64,000 nucleotides of DNA from Acorus gramineus (GCA_030737835.1 CM060849.1:20568074-20632073); one strand, 5' to 3'. Counted from the first letter of the stretch, positions 1 through 12,620 are shown. A program made the numbers and translations. The notes: generated by a model from the sequence alone, not told the origin.

Positions 1-28
1 AATTTTTTTTTCTTCTATTCATTTCCAG

Positions 29-755
29 TTATGTTGATGAAGATGGAAAACAGTTGGTGGCGACTGATGACACCGCCAACTCCATCGAACTTGGAAGTGG
101 TGGATCTGAGCTCGTAATATCGACAAAAATTGATGGTAGAATCCGTGTCAAAAATCTTGGTTCTCGTGAATTCATGCGTTACTACCGCCAGAGGCCACGC
201 CCATCTCCTTCACGCAATATTGCCCTAGCCATCTCACTGGCTTCAAGGTATTCGTCTCCCTCACTTGTCATTTTCTTTGTTCAAAACCTACTAGAAAATA
301 GCAACCACCTTTAAAAGAAACCCAAATGTGCTGGCCATGGCCATCCAGTTTGAATTCGCCCATTCTTGCTTGATGCTTGAGGTTTGTGGGTGATTCTATG
401 CTTTTAGGGTTTGCCCAACTAGTTTTGAGTTTGCTCTTTTACTAGTGTAGTGTTTGGAAACGAGTTTAGACATCTTTTCTAAAGATTCTGCTTTTGCATG
501 CATAACTTGTATCCAAACGCTGCCTAAATTTTAAATAAAAGTTTGAAAAAGTTGAGGTGGTTGAGTTCCTACTCATTAGTGTTGTGGAATTCCAGGTACC
601 GGAGCATGGGTTTGGCGACAGTTCAATCGAAACAACAGATGATGAGGATGAAAGTCCTGAAGGAGATGAACCGGTCAGGGGTAGATGCGATGCGCTCCAA
701 GATTGGAATGAAGAGCAATGTCATCAGGAACCTCCCGAAGAATGTCGAATATTGA
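29..755 (+). CDS. REIL: REI1-like (REIL) cytoplasmic 60S ribosome maturation factor, 3' part only
   Basis: Two coding exons are visible, 29-247 and 596-755, joined AG|G with GT-AG borders; bases 1-28 are the end of an upstream intron. The reading begins YVDEDGKQLVATDD, passes MRYYRQRPRPSPSRN, and ends after the splice with YRSMGLATVQSKQQ and GMKSNVIRNLPKN. That tail is the conserved C-terminus of plant REIL and of yeast REI1/animal ZNF622. The family recycles shuttling factors from cytoplasmic pre-60S particles, and in Arabidopsis REIL genes matter for growth in the cold. The N-terminal zinc fingers lie outside the window. Stop codon at 753-755. Frame is intact throughout. Identity is sure; which paralogue is not. 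Confidence 0.9.
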
Positions 756-1240
756 TCCAGTTTTACTTTTATCATATTTTATCTGGGTTTTCATCCCAGC
801 AAATCCTGAGTGTTTTCAGTTCTTGTAGTTCAGATCTCTGTAGATCTATCTATCTATTTCAACAGTGTATTTTAAAAATTGTACTGGGGTGATCCTTGCA
901 CTTCATACCAATGATCAGTTTTGTTTTCTGTACCTTTATTATCATGGTTGTTTGTGTCAGTGTAACCTCCATTTGTTTTTTTTTTTTGTTTTGTTTTTAA
1001 GCTGGGCCGGGCTGCGCGTTGACGAATTCGCGGTCAACAACTGCTTACGCTCACCTGTGACGTAATGCTCTGAGCCCTTCAACAAACGAGGGCTGTGCAA
1101 TCAAATGGACTGACAATTCCAAGCCCCCCGTTTCTCTGCGTTTTACTCTAAGTGGCGGTAAAACGAACTCTTTAAATTCACCGAGTGAAAAAAAGGAAGG
1201 TTTAAAAGGCAGGGTCAAACGAAGCAGGGCCTTCGGAGGC
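756..1240. other. REIL 3' UTR and following spacer
   Basis: After the REIL stop the DNA is T-rich and likely 3' UTR to about 960. The stretch 1000-1230 is locally GC-richer, with GGGCCGGGC, TGACG and TTTAAA-like words, and may be the promoter of the weak transcript candidate that follows. No coding frame is seen. Confidence 0.4.
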
Positions 1241-3150
1241 TGCGTGAGAGCAGCCAATTCTCCACTCTATCTCTTTCTTCCCATTATTGGAAGGGTTAGG
1301 TTTTTCTTTTCAATCTCTCTTTCAATGCGAGTAGTAAATCAATGCATCAACATGAACATCTGTATTTGATTCTAGGCTTGTTAATCTGTCAAAATCGTGG
1401 TTTTTAGCAGATTCTAGGTTTGCCTTTTTTATTTTATGGAATTTGATGTGTATCTCAATCGATTGAATCGGTGTTTTTTCTGAGTGTAGTATTGTTTGTA
1501 TTGATGGAAAATTTGGTTTGCTGATACGCATTTGTGGGAGGTATTGCAATGAAACTTACTGATTGAGATACCTAATGTAGCTTATGTTTTGTGTGGTTCC
1601 GAGACTAGTAACATGTGTTATTTCAAAATTGTGAGCTTTGTACATATTTGGATGGGCATGTGTCTCTTGATGTGAACTCTCAAGTGTTTATGCCAATTTT
1701 CTGACCCAATATCTGTTTTTGGTTAGATAGGAGGGTACCTTGTTAGTGATTAAACTCCTAGTCGTAGCTATTATGCAGATAGTGAGTCTTACCTTGGTTC
1801 TTTGTTTATGAATAGGAAAAATAAAATGTATAAAAGACTAGTACTTTTGATATATGCATTGTATCTGTTGGTAAAGGCATGTTAGATTGTTGTGCCGATC
1901 TACTACGACTTCCATGGACGTGGAGTACAGGTTTGATGAGACTGATGATGAAGTTGAGTCCAACAACTACTTCTAGCCACCGCAGGTTAGGAGGACCTTT
2001 TCATTACTTGTTCTTCTTTTTCTGGTATCCCTTGCATCCATCATACTATTTATTATTCACATGCCATGGCTGACCTTAAAACCATGTTGAACTGGACCTC
2101 ACGGATCATCCAAAATTGAGATGCTGTATATTATTATGAAAATTGTCATTATTTAAATGCATGAATTGTCACATTGTCAGTCAATTTTTCAGTTTTACTT
2201 TCATATGTTCTCTTTATATATGATTCTCTCAGTTATCCTAGTGATCAGATAATTTGATTTTTAGGAGAATGTTGTGATTAAAAACATAATCCAATAATGC
2301 AGAATCCAACAATATATTATACTTGGTTTTTTATTCATTCAAGAATGAAAAAGAAAATTATGTACATCAAATCAAAATAAATTGGCACTTGGTGGACTAT
2401 GAGGAGAAGCGTGCAGATAATGTTGTCATAACGAGACTTGTATCTTTTGAATAGGGTACCATTATTGTACTACAATAACTTATAAGCAATTGCATGATTT
2501 GCTTTTTTCAGTCAGTTCATCTATTGGTGGCAGTGTTAATTCTTGAGTTGGGGGGATGTTACATAGTGCATTTCAGTTATGTGTGTTGTTACTGCTGATA
2601 GTCGCCATTATATTTTTCATTTGTGTATGTAATGTAGTTCTAGGAGGCGCCGTCGATTCCATGACCCCTAACCATCCAGGGTTTGTCAAGATGCTCCTGT
2701 TGAGTGGTATAACCTTCTGTTATGACCCTTCAAATGTGCATATAAATGGTCGTTCCAACCATGTTCTTTTGATCAATCACATTTCAGGTGTTAGATCCAT
2801 CTCATGCATTGAAGATGAACTTTATCATGATTACTCTGATTACATGCTGCCTCCTCATATCACATTTATATACAAACAAATATGAAATTTAATGGACATG
2901 GCCACGTGGGTGCCGTGACTAAGCAGTTTGATTGATTGGATGAGATAGTGAGATGTGGTTACAAAGATTTTACACTTGTTGTTCCATTCTTGGGATGTGG
3001 TTGTTTTTGCAATCAACTGAACTCAAGAGCCAATATAATTCCTCATTTTCCCTGCTATTTGCACCACAGTGGTTGGTATGGAAGGACATATGGAGGCTTG
3101 ATCAATGACATTTTTGGATGAATTATTTAGCCAAAGATAATTGATATCAT
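1230..3150 (+). other. possible spliced transcript with a 20-codon ORF (unrecognised)
   Basis: A pyrimidine-rich leader-like stretch at 1255-1320 precedes a candidate exon at about 1879-1987 with a TTAG acceptor and a CAG|GTTAGG donor. It carries ATG at 1912 in good context (TTCCATGG) and an open frame of 20 codons beginning MDVEYRFDETDDEV, acidic, ending in a stop before the donor. Another exon-like block lies at about 2647-2787 (TTCTAG acceptor, TTTCAG|GTGTTAG donor) without a clear frame. I do not recognise the peptide. It may be a non-coding RNA, a short-peptide gene, an upstream ORF or chance. Nothing else in the block looks coding. Confidence 0.2.
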
Positions 3151-5340
3151 CCTGGTTACATGTGAGAAAACATATGAATTCAATCTCTCATTATAATGAA
3201 TGACAATATACAAGATTAGTGGTTCAAACTTTGTAATCTTTTAATAAAATTCTTGATGTAATTATGCTTCAATTTATATTTTTTGTAGTCTCAAAATCAT
3301 TAAAGGGAAAAAAAAAAAGAATTGGTTAATTTATCTGGAATCAAACAATTTCTTTGAATTAATTTGACAACAAAAAAATATATTTTTTTTATAATAAATT
3401 TTTACTGAACTTTATTGATTACACATATGACCCAATTTATAAAACACATAAAAGATAAAAAATGACAACCACTTCGAGTTTGCATGCAATGGTTGACATG
3501 CACTGAATGTGTGTCTAGTGGAAAAAAAAAGTCATAAGCATCTGCAAGGGGCCCCAGTTGGTGAAGCTTTGAAGCTCTATTGTGCTTTTAAGTAATTTAT
3601 TTATGCATGTTTTCCCTTTGCCAAATGTCTTCTTTCACCATGAATGGGTTAGGTTAATGAGTGGAAGGGTTTTCTTCCACTGGTTTACTTTAGCACTTGA
3701 ACATTTCTTGGTCCGTATCTGTATTTGACTTCTGATTTTTTTTTGGGGGGTAGCAAATTAGTTATGATTTCACAGTCAAAACATCAACATAGTATTGCAA
3801 AAGTGCATTTAAAACTCAAATCTGCATGTTAGGACATCATACTTTTGAAGATTATCAAGGGAGACTGGTTAATGATTGACAACTGGGATTGTGGGATATT
3901 ATATATATCATTGCAGCAGTTGTGAAGTCTATATGTGTATAGATAATCAACGAAAATGTTGAAATCTAGTTCTAATTGATTATAATGAGTGGTTCTCTTG
4001 CATTCTACACCAGCAAGTTGTAGAGTTGCAGATTAGTTTAACTGTACTGAAAATTTTCATGGTTCTAACAGAAATCCTGCATCCATCACTGTCAAGGCCA
4101 TTGAAACTGGGACTTGTTTTTATATGTTTGATGACAAAGATTTCTCAAGTTACTTATGCCCATTTATTCTTTTATATGATTGATCCCTTTACTCTTATTT
4201 AATTAAGGTTTTATTCAAGCAATTGTTTAATCAGTGCCAATCTGATCTTCAATATAGTTTATATCTACAGCATGATTAGTTCATTATTTGTGTATTTCCT
4301 TAGAAAATGCATGCATGCTATGAAGGAAGTGTATCTTTTTTTATTGACAGCTGAACTCGATGAAGATATCCTATCTCCCTCTTTGTGTACATTGATATTT
4401 CTTAATTTACATTGTTAGATAGTCCTTATCATGGAAACCGTGAACCTGTGTCACAAATAATTCTAGGCTTTCTGGTAGAACATAATGCCAGTGATTTAGG
4501 TGTTCTCAATTGTCTCAACTGAAGAATTTTAATTCTTACTCTGACATGAAAGCACAACTTAGGTAGGCCATTTCTTGGGCATATTCAATCCTAATCATGC
4601 TTCTTTTATAGAAGCAATTCCCAAGGCCTATGTGTGCCTGCTTGTTCAACTAATCTCATGCTCTAATAAAGCCTCTTGTTATCAGACAAAAAACACTGAA
4701 TTGATTTGTTCACCAACCTGTCCAACCAAAACACTTGTGCACACCCATTATTCCATTGAAGTGCCTGGCCCCCGCTAGCAAGACTCCTGCCCCCACAAAG
4801 GCACAAACCCACCCAGCTAAAAACATACCTGTTCCAAGGTTTCAAAACTGCCATGACCATGGCCAACCTCCACTAGGGAATTGAAAGCTACACTTCTTTG
4901 ATATTAAGTATTCTTAAATTCAAAAATTTGCCAACCTGTTTGTAAAACACTAAAACCACCCCATGCGTAGGATCCTCTCCTGACATCCACATGGCATCCG
5001 GCTGGAAGAGCCATCTGGACTTGCCTTTTGTTGATTTGGCCAATGTTTTGGTGGATGAGTGTGGCATCTATTATTGTTATCAGTAGTAGCATTATTATTT
5101 GTTTTCTATGTTGTGAAGCCATATGTTAATTTTATGGCTTTGAACTTCTCAATGTGTTTAGGTAATCAATAAATGTTTTTGATGGAGGATATTTGTTAAC
5201 CTTTCCAATGGAATTAAAGAAGTGAAACAAAACCCAAATATTCTTCTCTTTCAAAACATACATTCTTGCTTGGTATACATACATCTCTTCTCAAAAAAGG
5301 GTTAGGTAATCAATAGATGCTCTAACTGATTGTGCTAATT
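3150..5340. other. intergenic, no gene seen
   Basis: AT-rich sequence with homopolymer runs and no frame showing protein-like composition or splice signals. The right end is presumably the 3' UTR of the kinase gene transcribed from the other strand. Confidence 0.5.
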
Positions 5341-7924
5341 TTAGCTACACTGGGAGCTGCTCATCGATAATGAGTTGATGGTGGAGGTCAGGAAGGGGCT
5401 ATCGCATTCGAGATCGTCGAAGCCCCATAACTCTTCTTCCTCTTCTTCTTCTGACATGTCCCAAGAATCTTTAAAGACCTCTCCATTCAACATCAGTTCT
5501 AAAACCTGCCAATCCATTCAAACACTCAAAATATGATATAGTGACAGATGAGACTCTTGTCCATCTTAAAAACAAAAGACAAGGTACAGGCCACAACTTG
5601 AATATACTCTGTTGAGTTGCTTATAAACTATATTAAAGATATTGTAATCACAGATTATTGTTTTTATGGTCAACTTGAGAGGTGGCCCGCCAATTAGATG
5701 GTCGAGGCTGGCGTGGGGGTGAACCGGTTGGACGGCCCAGGTCCAGCTAATCCCATGCAGCACTTGTTGCAAGTTGATCTCAGCTGTCCATTAATGGACA
5801 AAAAAAAAATCACTGATCAGATGCCTTCATTGGATACTTTTTGGGGGTTGAGATATAAATTTTAGATCCCAACTGTTTATTGAAACTCCAGACAGTATCA
5901 GCTGCTTCAGCCATCATATGGGTTTTCAGTTTTGTTGGGACCACTGTGGAAGTCCAAATTGGATGATACAATATGGAACTTTGCATAACCACTAAAGAAA
6001 CTCTTTATAGAGACTGACACAAACATCATAACTGTGGTTTCTCGTTTAATATCTATCTTGTTATTGTTTATCCCCATGAGCAGTGTTGAATTTTAGGGTA
6101 AACAAACCTTGTCTATTGGGTTTTGGCAGTATTATATATTTGTTTTAACATATTGCATTATATTAGAAACCCATCAAAACCAACTTAAAAAAATCAACAC
6201 CTTGGCAATTGTATTTGGTGGATAGAGTCAATTAACAATCATTCTACGTAAGCTGATAATAGAAGTTTAAATTTAAAAAAAAGACAGCTTCTCCACCCTT
6301 ACTGCATAAACAAATACTACATAAATGAAGCATAATTTAAAAGTGTTTTTCGATGGAGTAACACATATCACTGATTAGCTTTTAGCACCAAAGATGGTTT
6401 TAAAAAATGTGACTTAATCAGTGAACCAAAACACAGCAACAACACATACCTCACTCATCGATGGCCGCCTCGAAGCGTTCGATCGGATGCAGAGGGAGGC
6501 GGCGAAGGCGACCCTCTTGAGCTCCTCGATGTCATAGTCGCCTCTCAGACGAGGATCGATCAACATATGTATTGTGCCATCTCTCAAATGTGGTTTGGCC
6601 TGCAATGAAATAATGTACTTCATTAGACTAACTAGATGTTAAAAAAACTGAAATACATGCTCGAATGAATTGTGTGTATATATATATATTATATATATAT
6701 GTATATATTATGTTTTTCATTATAAAATAAAAAATATATATTGTATTAGATAATTTCATATAGTGAGTTATGTTTGTTTGTTTTTACCCAGCTAAGCAAG
6801 CTTTGATGGTTTCCATCAACCGGTCTTCGTCCGGACACGGTTTCGAGGAGGAAGACTCCGAACGCGAAAACATCGGTCTTCTCATCAACAATTCCATGCA
6901 TGAAATACTCCGGAGCCAAGTACCTGTCGATGAATTCAAACAATCATCCGATTTTGTTTACAATTCAAAAGCTTATCAAACTCAACAAATGGAGGAGAAC
7001 CCAAACCCACCCGAATGTGCCTTCGATTGGAGCCACCGCGCGATGAGTCCACTCCGACGGAAGCCATTTTGCAAGCCCAAAATCCGATATCTGCAAAAAC
7101 AGGATTCGATGAGTCATAAAAACCAGAGATTGATCACCCAAAAGTATGGACAGAACTTGTGTTACCTGTGGTTCGAAATCCGCCGTTAAAAGTACGTTTG
7201 AGGTTTTGATGTCTCTGTGAATGATCCTTCTCTGACACCCACTGTGAAGATAATTCAGTCCCTTCGCCGTCCCCACCGATATCTTGTACCGCAGCTTCCA
7301 ACCCATCGGCGGCAGAGATTCGTCTGTCAAAGAAGGACTCCATTTGAGTGAACCCGCTGAAGAAAAAATGGAAAAGCTTGTATCTTTGGAACATTTAGAA
7401 AGGACCCACTCTGTTTACCATGAAGAAGAGAAGCAACAGAGCCGAGGGAGGAGAATTGGAAGACCAAATGGAGCTCCTTTTCGATGCAGAACCCGAGAAA
7501 GGCCGACACGTTCGGGTGCCTCACGTGCCCGACCGTCCCGAGCTCCTGCAGGAACTCCTTCTCCTTCTGCTCATCTGTCGACGCCCTCATCAGCCGTTTC
7601 ACGGCGATCACACGGCCGTCATCGAGTGTTCCTCTGTACACCTCGGCGTACCCACCTTTCCCCGCCAGATTATCTGCTATTGAGAGTGACCCATTGAATT
7701 TCAAGCGAAAATAAAACATGGGTCTTGATCGGAATTGTGTTTATACCTTTGTGGAAGCCATTGGTGGCTTGGAAGACCTCCTCGTAAGAGAAGCATTTCC
7801 AAGTGGGTCGATTGGGAGTCACTGTATTGACGAAGTCCTCTTCCAAGGTGGTGTTTTTAGGTGACACAACCTCAGCTTCTGAGCTTCTCCGGCGGCCGAA
7901 TGAGAGGAGTCGCTTGAGGCGCAT
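5341..7924 (-). CDS. receptor-like cytoplasmic kinase, class VI (RBK/At2g18890 type)
   Basis: Seven coding exons on the minus strand: 7747-7924, 7419-7673 (or 7676), 7166-7323, 7011-7090, 6788-6923, 6450-6599, 5341-5505, all GT-AG and in frame, giving about 373 residues. There is no signal peptide or transmembrane segment, as expected for RLCKs. [13 protein letters not shown] precedes the glycine loop GKGGYAEV, the ATP lysine in AVKR, the catalytic loop [34 protein letters not shown] and [15 protein letters not shown], so every catalytic residue is present. The tail has a run of eight glutamates, then LWGFDDLE, matching the acidic WGFxDLE tail of this subfamily. Members bind ROP GTPases in Arabidopsis (RBK1/RBK2); that role is inferred. 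Exon 3 starts at 7323 because DESLPPMGW then fits the family; an upstream AG at 7357-7358 would add 11 residues. Confidence 0.9.
6670..6712. repeat. TA-rich microsatellite in kinase intron 5
   Basis: An imperfect run of TA and TATG units lies between exons 5 and 6 of the kinase gene. Probably length-variable; no function suggested. Confidence 0.7.
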
Positions 7925-7932
7925 CTTTAAAT

Positions 7933-7944
7933 GGGGGGGGGGGG
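7933..7944. repeat. G12 homopolymer (C12 in the kinase 5' leader)
   Basis: Twelve G on the plus strand, read as twelve C in the kinase mRNA, only eight bases upstream of its ATG at 7924. Such runs are prone to length error in sequencing and in vivo. Confidence 0.8.
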
Positions 7945-8099
7945 TGGTCTGTGTATCTACTACAAAGGGAATAGCTTCACCTCATAAGTATTAAAGTACT
8001 GTCTCTCTCTGTCTCTCTCTATGTATTCATAGACTGCACTCTCCATATGAAGAAAAGGAGAGAGAATTGAAGAGGATTTTGAATGGAGGTCATTAAGTG

Positions 8100-9757
8100 G
8101 GGGAGGGTCGGCTCTGTCGCGGAGGCTCTGTTCTTCCCTTACAAGAAGAACAACTAAAATTAAATATGATTTTTGTAAGGGAAAAATCCATATAACCCCG
8201 ATAAACTACCCGTCATTCCTATAACCTCAGACTTTTTTTTAGAGTCCATAAAATAAAATCCTCTAAAAATATCAATGAATAATTTTTTTTTTACATTTTT
8301 AACGTGTTGAAAAGAGTTTTTGATATATTTAATTTTTAATTAGGATTAATCAAATTGTATATTCACTGTTGATTGGGTGGGTGTGTGTGTATTTGGCACG
8401 GGTTTTGGTTAGTGGGGTAGTTAGGGGTGGGGACATTTATTGCCATTTCGGCATTTATGAAGGGTAGTTTGAATCCTTGTAAAGTTATATCTTATGGAGT
8501 CTACGTGTTAAGGAAAGAATGGTAAAGATGAAGTGAAATACATCCAATAATTTAATGCCACGTAGAAATCAACTTTACCTTGCGACGCAATATTACTTTA
8601 ACGAACATGGTTCAAACGACACGAAAACCCTTTTTTGGCTTTGCGTGTAGGACAGTAAAAAAGATTCAATCCAAAAAATTTAACCCAAATGAATAAGAGA
8701 ATGGCCACGCACACATCTCAAAAAGTGAAATAATGAATATCTCTCTCTCATTAAGTTTTAAAATGAGCATGATTAATAATTGAGTTACAAATTGATATAC
8801 TGGATCAACACTTTCTCTTTTGTCATCTAAAAAGATATAAAATTTTTCACACAATTTATAATTAATTTAGTGATTCAAACTGAGTGCACAAATCATATAT
8901 GGATAATTAATCACTCCTCAAAAGTGATAAAATAACATGTTTTTTTAATTATTTTTTTATTGGTTGTTTTTTTTATCATTGGTTTAAAAGAGAGTTTATC
9001 ATGTCTTATTTAACTCATTTGGACTCGTTCAAATTTTTTTTTTGTGTTTAATTTATTTAAAATTTATATAAAAAATATTGACTGGTAGAGGTTTCTCATT
9101 TTTTTTATACCTCACTTGAATGATTCAAACCATTTTTTGGATTAAATGAGTTAGAAGGATTATCTTAGATATACACGTACAATTACATTAAACTATATTC
9201 GTTCATCATTGTTATTTTATGATTGTTTAGGCTAAGACTTGATCACTAAACCAGTGTTTTCGTATTTCTTGGTGCATGAAAAATTATGACCATTGAATAT
9301 TGTTACATATAAACAATACAAAGTCACGGGATTTGATAGAATGATTTTTTATTTTTTTAGCAAAACTTGATAAAATGGTTGAATGATAAATGAATCCATC
9401 AACTCATGTTTGTGTACCGAATCTCTTCTTAGTAGGATGAAAGAAGTATCATTTCTTTAGTGAGAGAACTTGATTTCAAGTTTTACCGCTGCTGATAGAA
9501 AAGATTTGATAAAAAAAAAAAAAAACTTAGTATCTGTATTTGTGTAACTCACTCTAATGCTATTTTTGCTTTGTTTATTCTGTTTCAGAGCAATGTAACT
9601 TTTGATCAAGTTGTACGTGACCCATTACTAATTCAAAAACAAAAAACCAAAAACTCAGGTGACATCCGGATTGTTCCTATCAACGATCACAACAGCTATC
9701 ATGTTGTCCTTTTTTTTGTTTCAAGCTATCATGTTGTCCTTGACACAAAAAATAAAA
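8100..9757. other. kinase upstream region and spacer with a MITE remnant
   Basis: The start of the block is the likely kinase promoter, with CT-rich leader near 8000-8030. At 8180-8215 the words GGGAAAAATCCATATAACC resemble the end of the Mutator-like MITE found intact at 9758-10293; no matching opposite end was found, so this is probably a fragment. An 18-bp word (AGCTATCATGTTGTCCTT) occurs twice, near 9694 and 9725. No gene seen. Confidence 0.4.
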
Positions 9758-10293
9758 GGGAAAAATCATCTTACCTCTTGTAAACTTATTGAAATTCATA
9801 TAACTCTCTAATTTTTTTTTAAATTTATATAACTCGTTGAAAACACTTAGTAAATTCAAATAATCATCTGAATAAAATTTACATTTATAAATGATGAATA
9901 TTTTGTAAATATTATGTTTAGTTAACCCTGGTAGAAAAAATAATATAAAAAAAAACCTTATAATATGTTAAAAATATGAAAAACCTTTTATAAATGATGA
10001 TTTTATTCCTTCGCATAGGATTTTATAATATATCTAGAGAGGATAAAATTGTCATTTTCATATGATTTTTCTCATTTTTAACATATTATAGTGATTTTTT
10101 AGTATATCATGTCTTCAGTCAAGGTTAACCAAACGAAATATTCGTAAAATATTCATCATCTATTAACGAAAATTTTATTTATAGGGTTATTTGGATTTAT
10201 TAGGTGTTTTCATGAGGTTATATAGATTTTAAAGAAAATCAGGGGGCTATATGGATTTCAATTAAATTTCAGGGGGTTGTATGGACTTTTCCC
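9758..10293. mobile_element. Mutator-like foldback MITE, 536 bp, 9-bp TSD
   Basis: The left end GGGAAAAATC and right end GACTTTTCCC are inverted repeats, and complementarity continues inward with mismatches for well over 200 bases, so nearly the whole element is one imperfect palindrome. It is flanked by a perfect 9-bp duplication AAAATAAAA (9749-9757 and 10294-10302). A 9-bp duplication with long terminal inverted repeats fits the Mutator superfamily. It has no coding capacity. The right arm has several GGGGG words where the left arm has C>T-type differences, consistent with some age. Confidence 0.85.
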
Positions 10294-10673
10294 AAAATAA
10301 AAACATAAAATCAAATTATGAATGACCAATTCAGAACAAACGATAGAATAGGAATATCAAGGATTTTTGCCATATCTGGATGCCTATTTGAATGGCGCAA
10401 AAAAGGGATATAAATTTTTTATAACAATTCAACAGTGACTGATGTGATGCATCATATCAAATGATTTTCTGCGGAGTATATGTTTGGATGCCAATTTGGA
10501 TTTTCACAAAACAAAGGGCAACATGTAGTGCAGAAGAGAAGTCGCTTTATATCATCAACGGCCAAGGCAAATAGTGCACATGACAGACAATGACAAAAGC
10601 TTTTTTAAAATTTTCTTCGGCCTGGGCTGAATACGTGTTAGTTTCAGACTCTCTGTTCAGACCCACTTTGATG

Positions 10674-11283
10674 CAGGGTCGGCAACGGGCCGGGCTGGCT
10701 GGTCGAAACAGGGCCCAGGCCCGCAGGCCTGCTTTGCCAACGGTCCTGGGCTGGGTCTGCCCATGACTGAAAAAGAGGGACCAGGTCCTGCCCACGGCCC
10801 GGGTCTGGCGGGCCGGGCCCAGGCTTCGAGCCCATGGGCCGGTTTACTGGCCCAGATTTTAAATATTTTATTTCTTTTGATTTTTTAATTTTAAGTTGTT
10901 CATTTATATATAATGTTAAAATAATACAAAATTTAAAATATAAAATATTTACATCTAATGAATTTTTAAAAATAAAAATATTAAATAAATTAATTACTTG
11001 AAAAAATAAAAAATATATATGTAACTAACTAAGTTGGCACATACATAAATATCAATAATTTATATAATTTAACCACAATTTAAATAAAAATTACATAAAA
11101 TTAATTGAACTGTCCCCATGGGCCTACGGGCCAAGCCTGTCGGCCAGCCCAAACGGATCCAATTCTGGTGGGTCTACAGGCCGGGCCCGGGCCCAGAATT
11201 AGGCACAAGCCTGCCCCATGAACGGGCCCGTGCCGGGCCGAGCGGGCCGGGCTTTCGGGCCTCGAGCCTTTTGATGACCCCTA
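10674..11283. mobile_element. hAT-type MITE, 610 bp, 8-bp TSD
   Basis: The element begins CAGGGTCGGCAACGGGCC and ends GATGACCCCTA, giving YAGGG-type ends. A perfect 8-bp duplication CTTTGATG flanks it (10666-10673 and 11284-11291), diagnostic of hAT. About 180 bp at each end are rich in GGGCCGGGC-type words, whereas the centre is very AT-rich. The GC-rich ends create short open frames on both strands that are not genes. Non-autonomous. Confidence 0.85.
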
Positions 11284-11291
11284 CTTTGATG

Positions 11292-12620
11292 TTGAAAGTA
11301 TACACTTATTTAGTCCTTTCAGTAATACTGATCAAACAAATGTTTTAAAAAATGGTCTCACTAATCGGTTTGAATCTTTGATAAAAAAATAAAAGGTGTG
11401 CATAACTCTATTTTTACACACCTAAAAAAACATATTAAAACTGCTTTAAACACCCCTCATATATAAACTCTGCTTTGGGTTTATATTCACACCCAGCAAA
11501 CCATTTCGAATCAACACATCAAAAAAACTCTAGCTCTCTCGCTCCCTCTCACCGTCAACAATCATCGTCCCGCACTCTCAATCATTGTCAACAACAATTC
11601 TGGTCGGTGCTCTTCCGTTGATAATCGTATTGTCCTGTGCTCTCCCTCTCCGTCAATATCTCCTCACAATCATCTCTTTCGCAACCTAAAATTTTTTTGG
11701 ATAGCACTTGGACTCTGTAGTGCATGTAAAAAAATTGAAAAAAAAATACTTTATAACATAAAAAAGGAAGATATGCATTAAATTTTATTTACTTTATTTT
11801 TATAAAAAATATTATAATTAATTAATTTATATATTTAAAACTAAAAAAGTGTGCGAGTTCTAAACAGGATAAAAAAAAATCGAATGTAAAATTTTCGTTA
11901 TTATTTTATTTAAAAATGTGTTTTTTAGCATCAACATATTGTTAGACACTCACATATTATATTAGAAAGGAAAAATGTTATGTTCAACTCATGCCTGCAC
12001 TCTTCAGTTTTTTTTTATAAAAAAATTCATGCTTGTATTAATTCAATTCATAATTTTTTGCATTTTAGTAATAGAGTATCTAATATGATAGGATAATATA
12101 TAATACATTAGTGACGTGATGATTGTAAATGGGAACTGTAAAACAAATTGAGTGCATAAGTGTCTAATAAGAGAAATGAATAAGAAATGTCCAATAAGAG
12201 AATATGAGAACTGTAAAACAAATTGAGTGTATAAGTGTCTAATAAGAGAAATGAAATAAGAAATGTCCAATAATAGAAATATTCATATTTTAACTCCAAT
12301 TCAGAGTTGTATTACAAAATCCAAAATAAAATCATGGTATCAATATCTTGTGTTTTTGCAACAAAAAAAAAAGTGTCCAACAAGAAAGATATATATATGT
12401 TACGCTGAGCCTCGTCTGCTACAGGCCCAATGTCCAGAGGAGAACAAGCCAATCCAACACTCTATCGTGGGCCAAGCCCATAATTATATTCTAGCCCAAC
12501 CAGGGCTCACTTGCCCCCAAGGCCCCTCTCCCCCCATGACCATGAGGCCCCACCACAACCCAAACCCAACTCAATCCACTAGATTATAAACACAAGGAAT
12601 ACGTACAAATCCTTTTATCA
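11292..12620. other. intergenic, repeats only
   Basis: AT-rich spacer containing a CT-rich patch at 11500-11680, a 75-bp tandem duplication (listed separately) and a GC-richer patch at 12400-12580 with GGCCCA/AAGCCCA words. No coding gene recognised. Confidence 0.4.
12133..12282. repeat. tandem duplication, two units of about 75 bp
   Basis: The unit starting GAACTGTAAAACAAATTG recurs at 12208 with only a few differences. It contains AACTGTAAA...TTGAGTG, words typical of the interspersed MITE family described elsewhere in this window, so it may be a duplicated MITE end. Confidence 0.75.

Noticed and set aside
7284-7714. Open frames on the plus strand rich in Arg/Pro/Ser
   Set aside because: They are antisense shadows of kinase exons 2 and 3; the minus-strand frame carries all the conserved kinase motifs.
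10547-11348. GC-rich open frames on both strands
   Set aside because: They come from the repeated GGCCC words at the ends of the hAT MITE and have no protein-like composition.
12400-12600. GC-richer patch considered as LTR remnant
   Set aside because: Has GGCCCA-rich words but no matching partner or terminal dinucleotides in the window.
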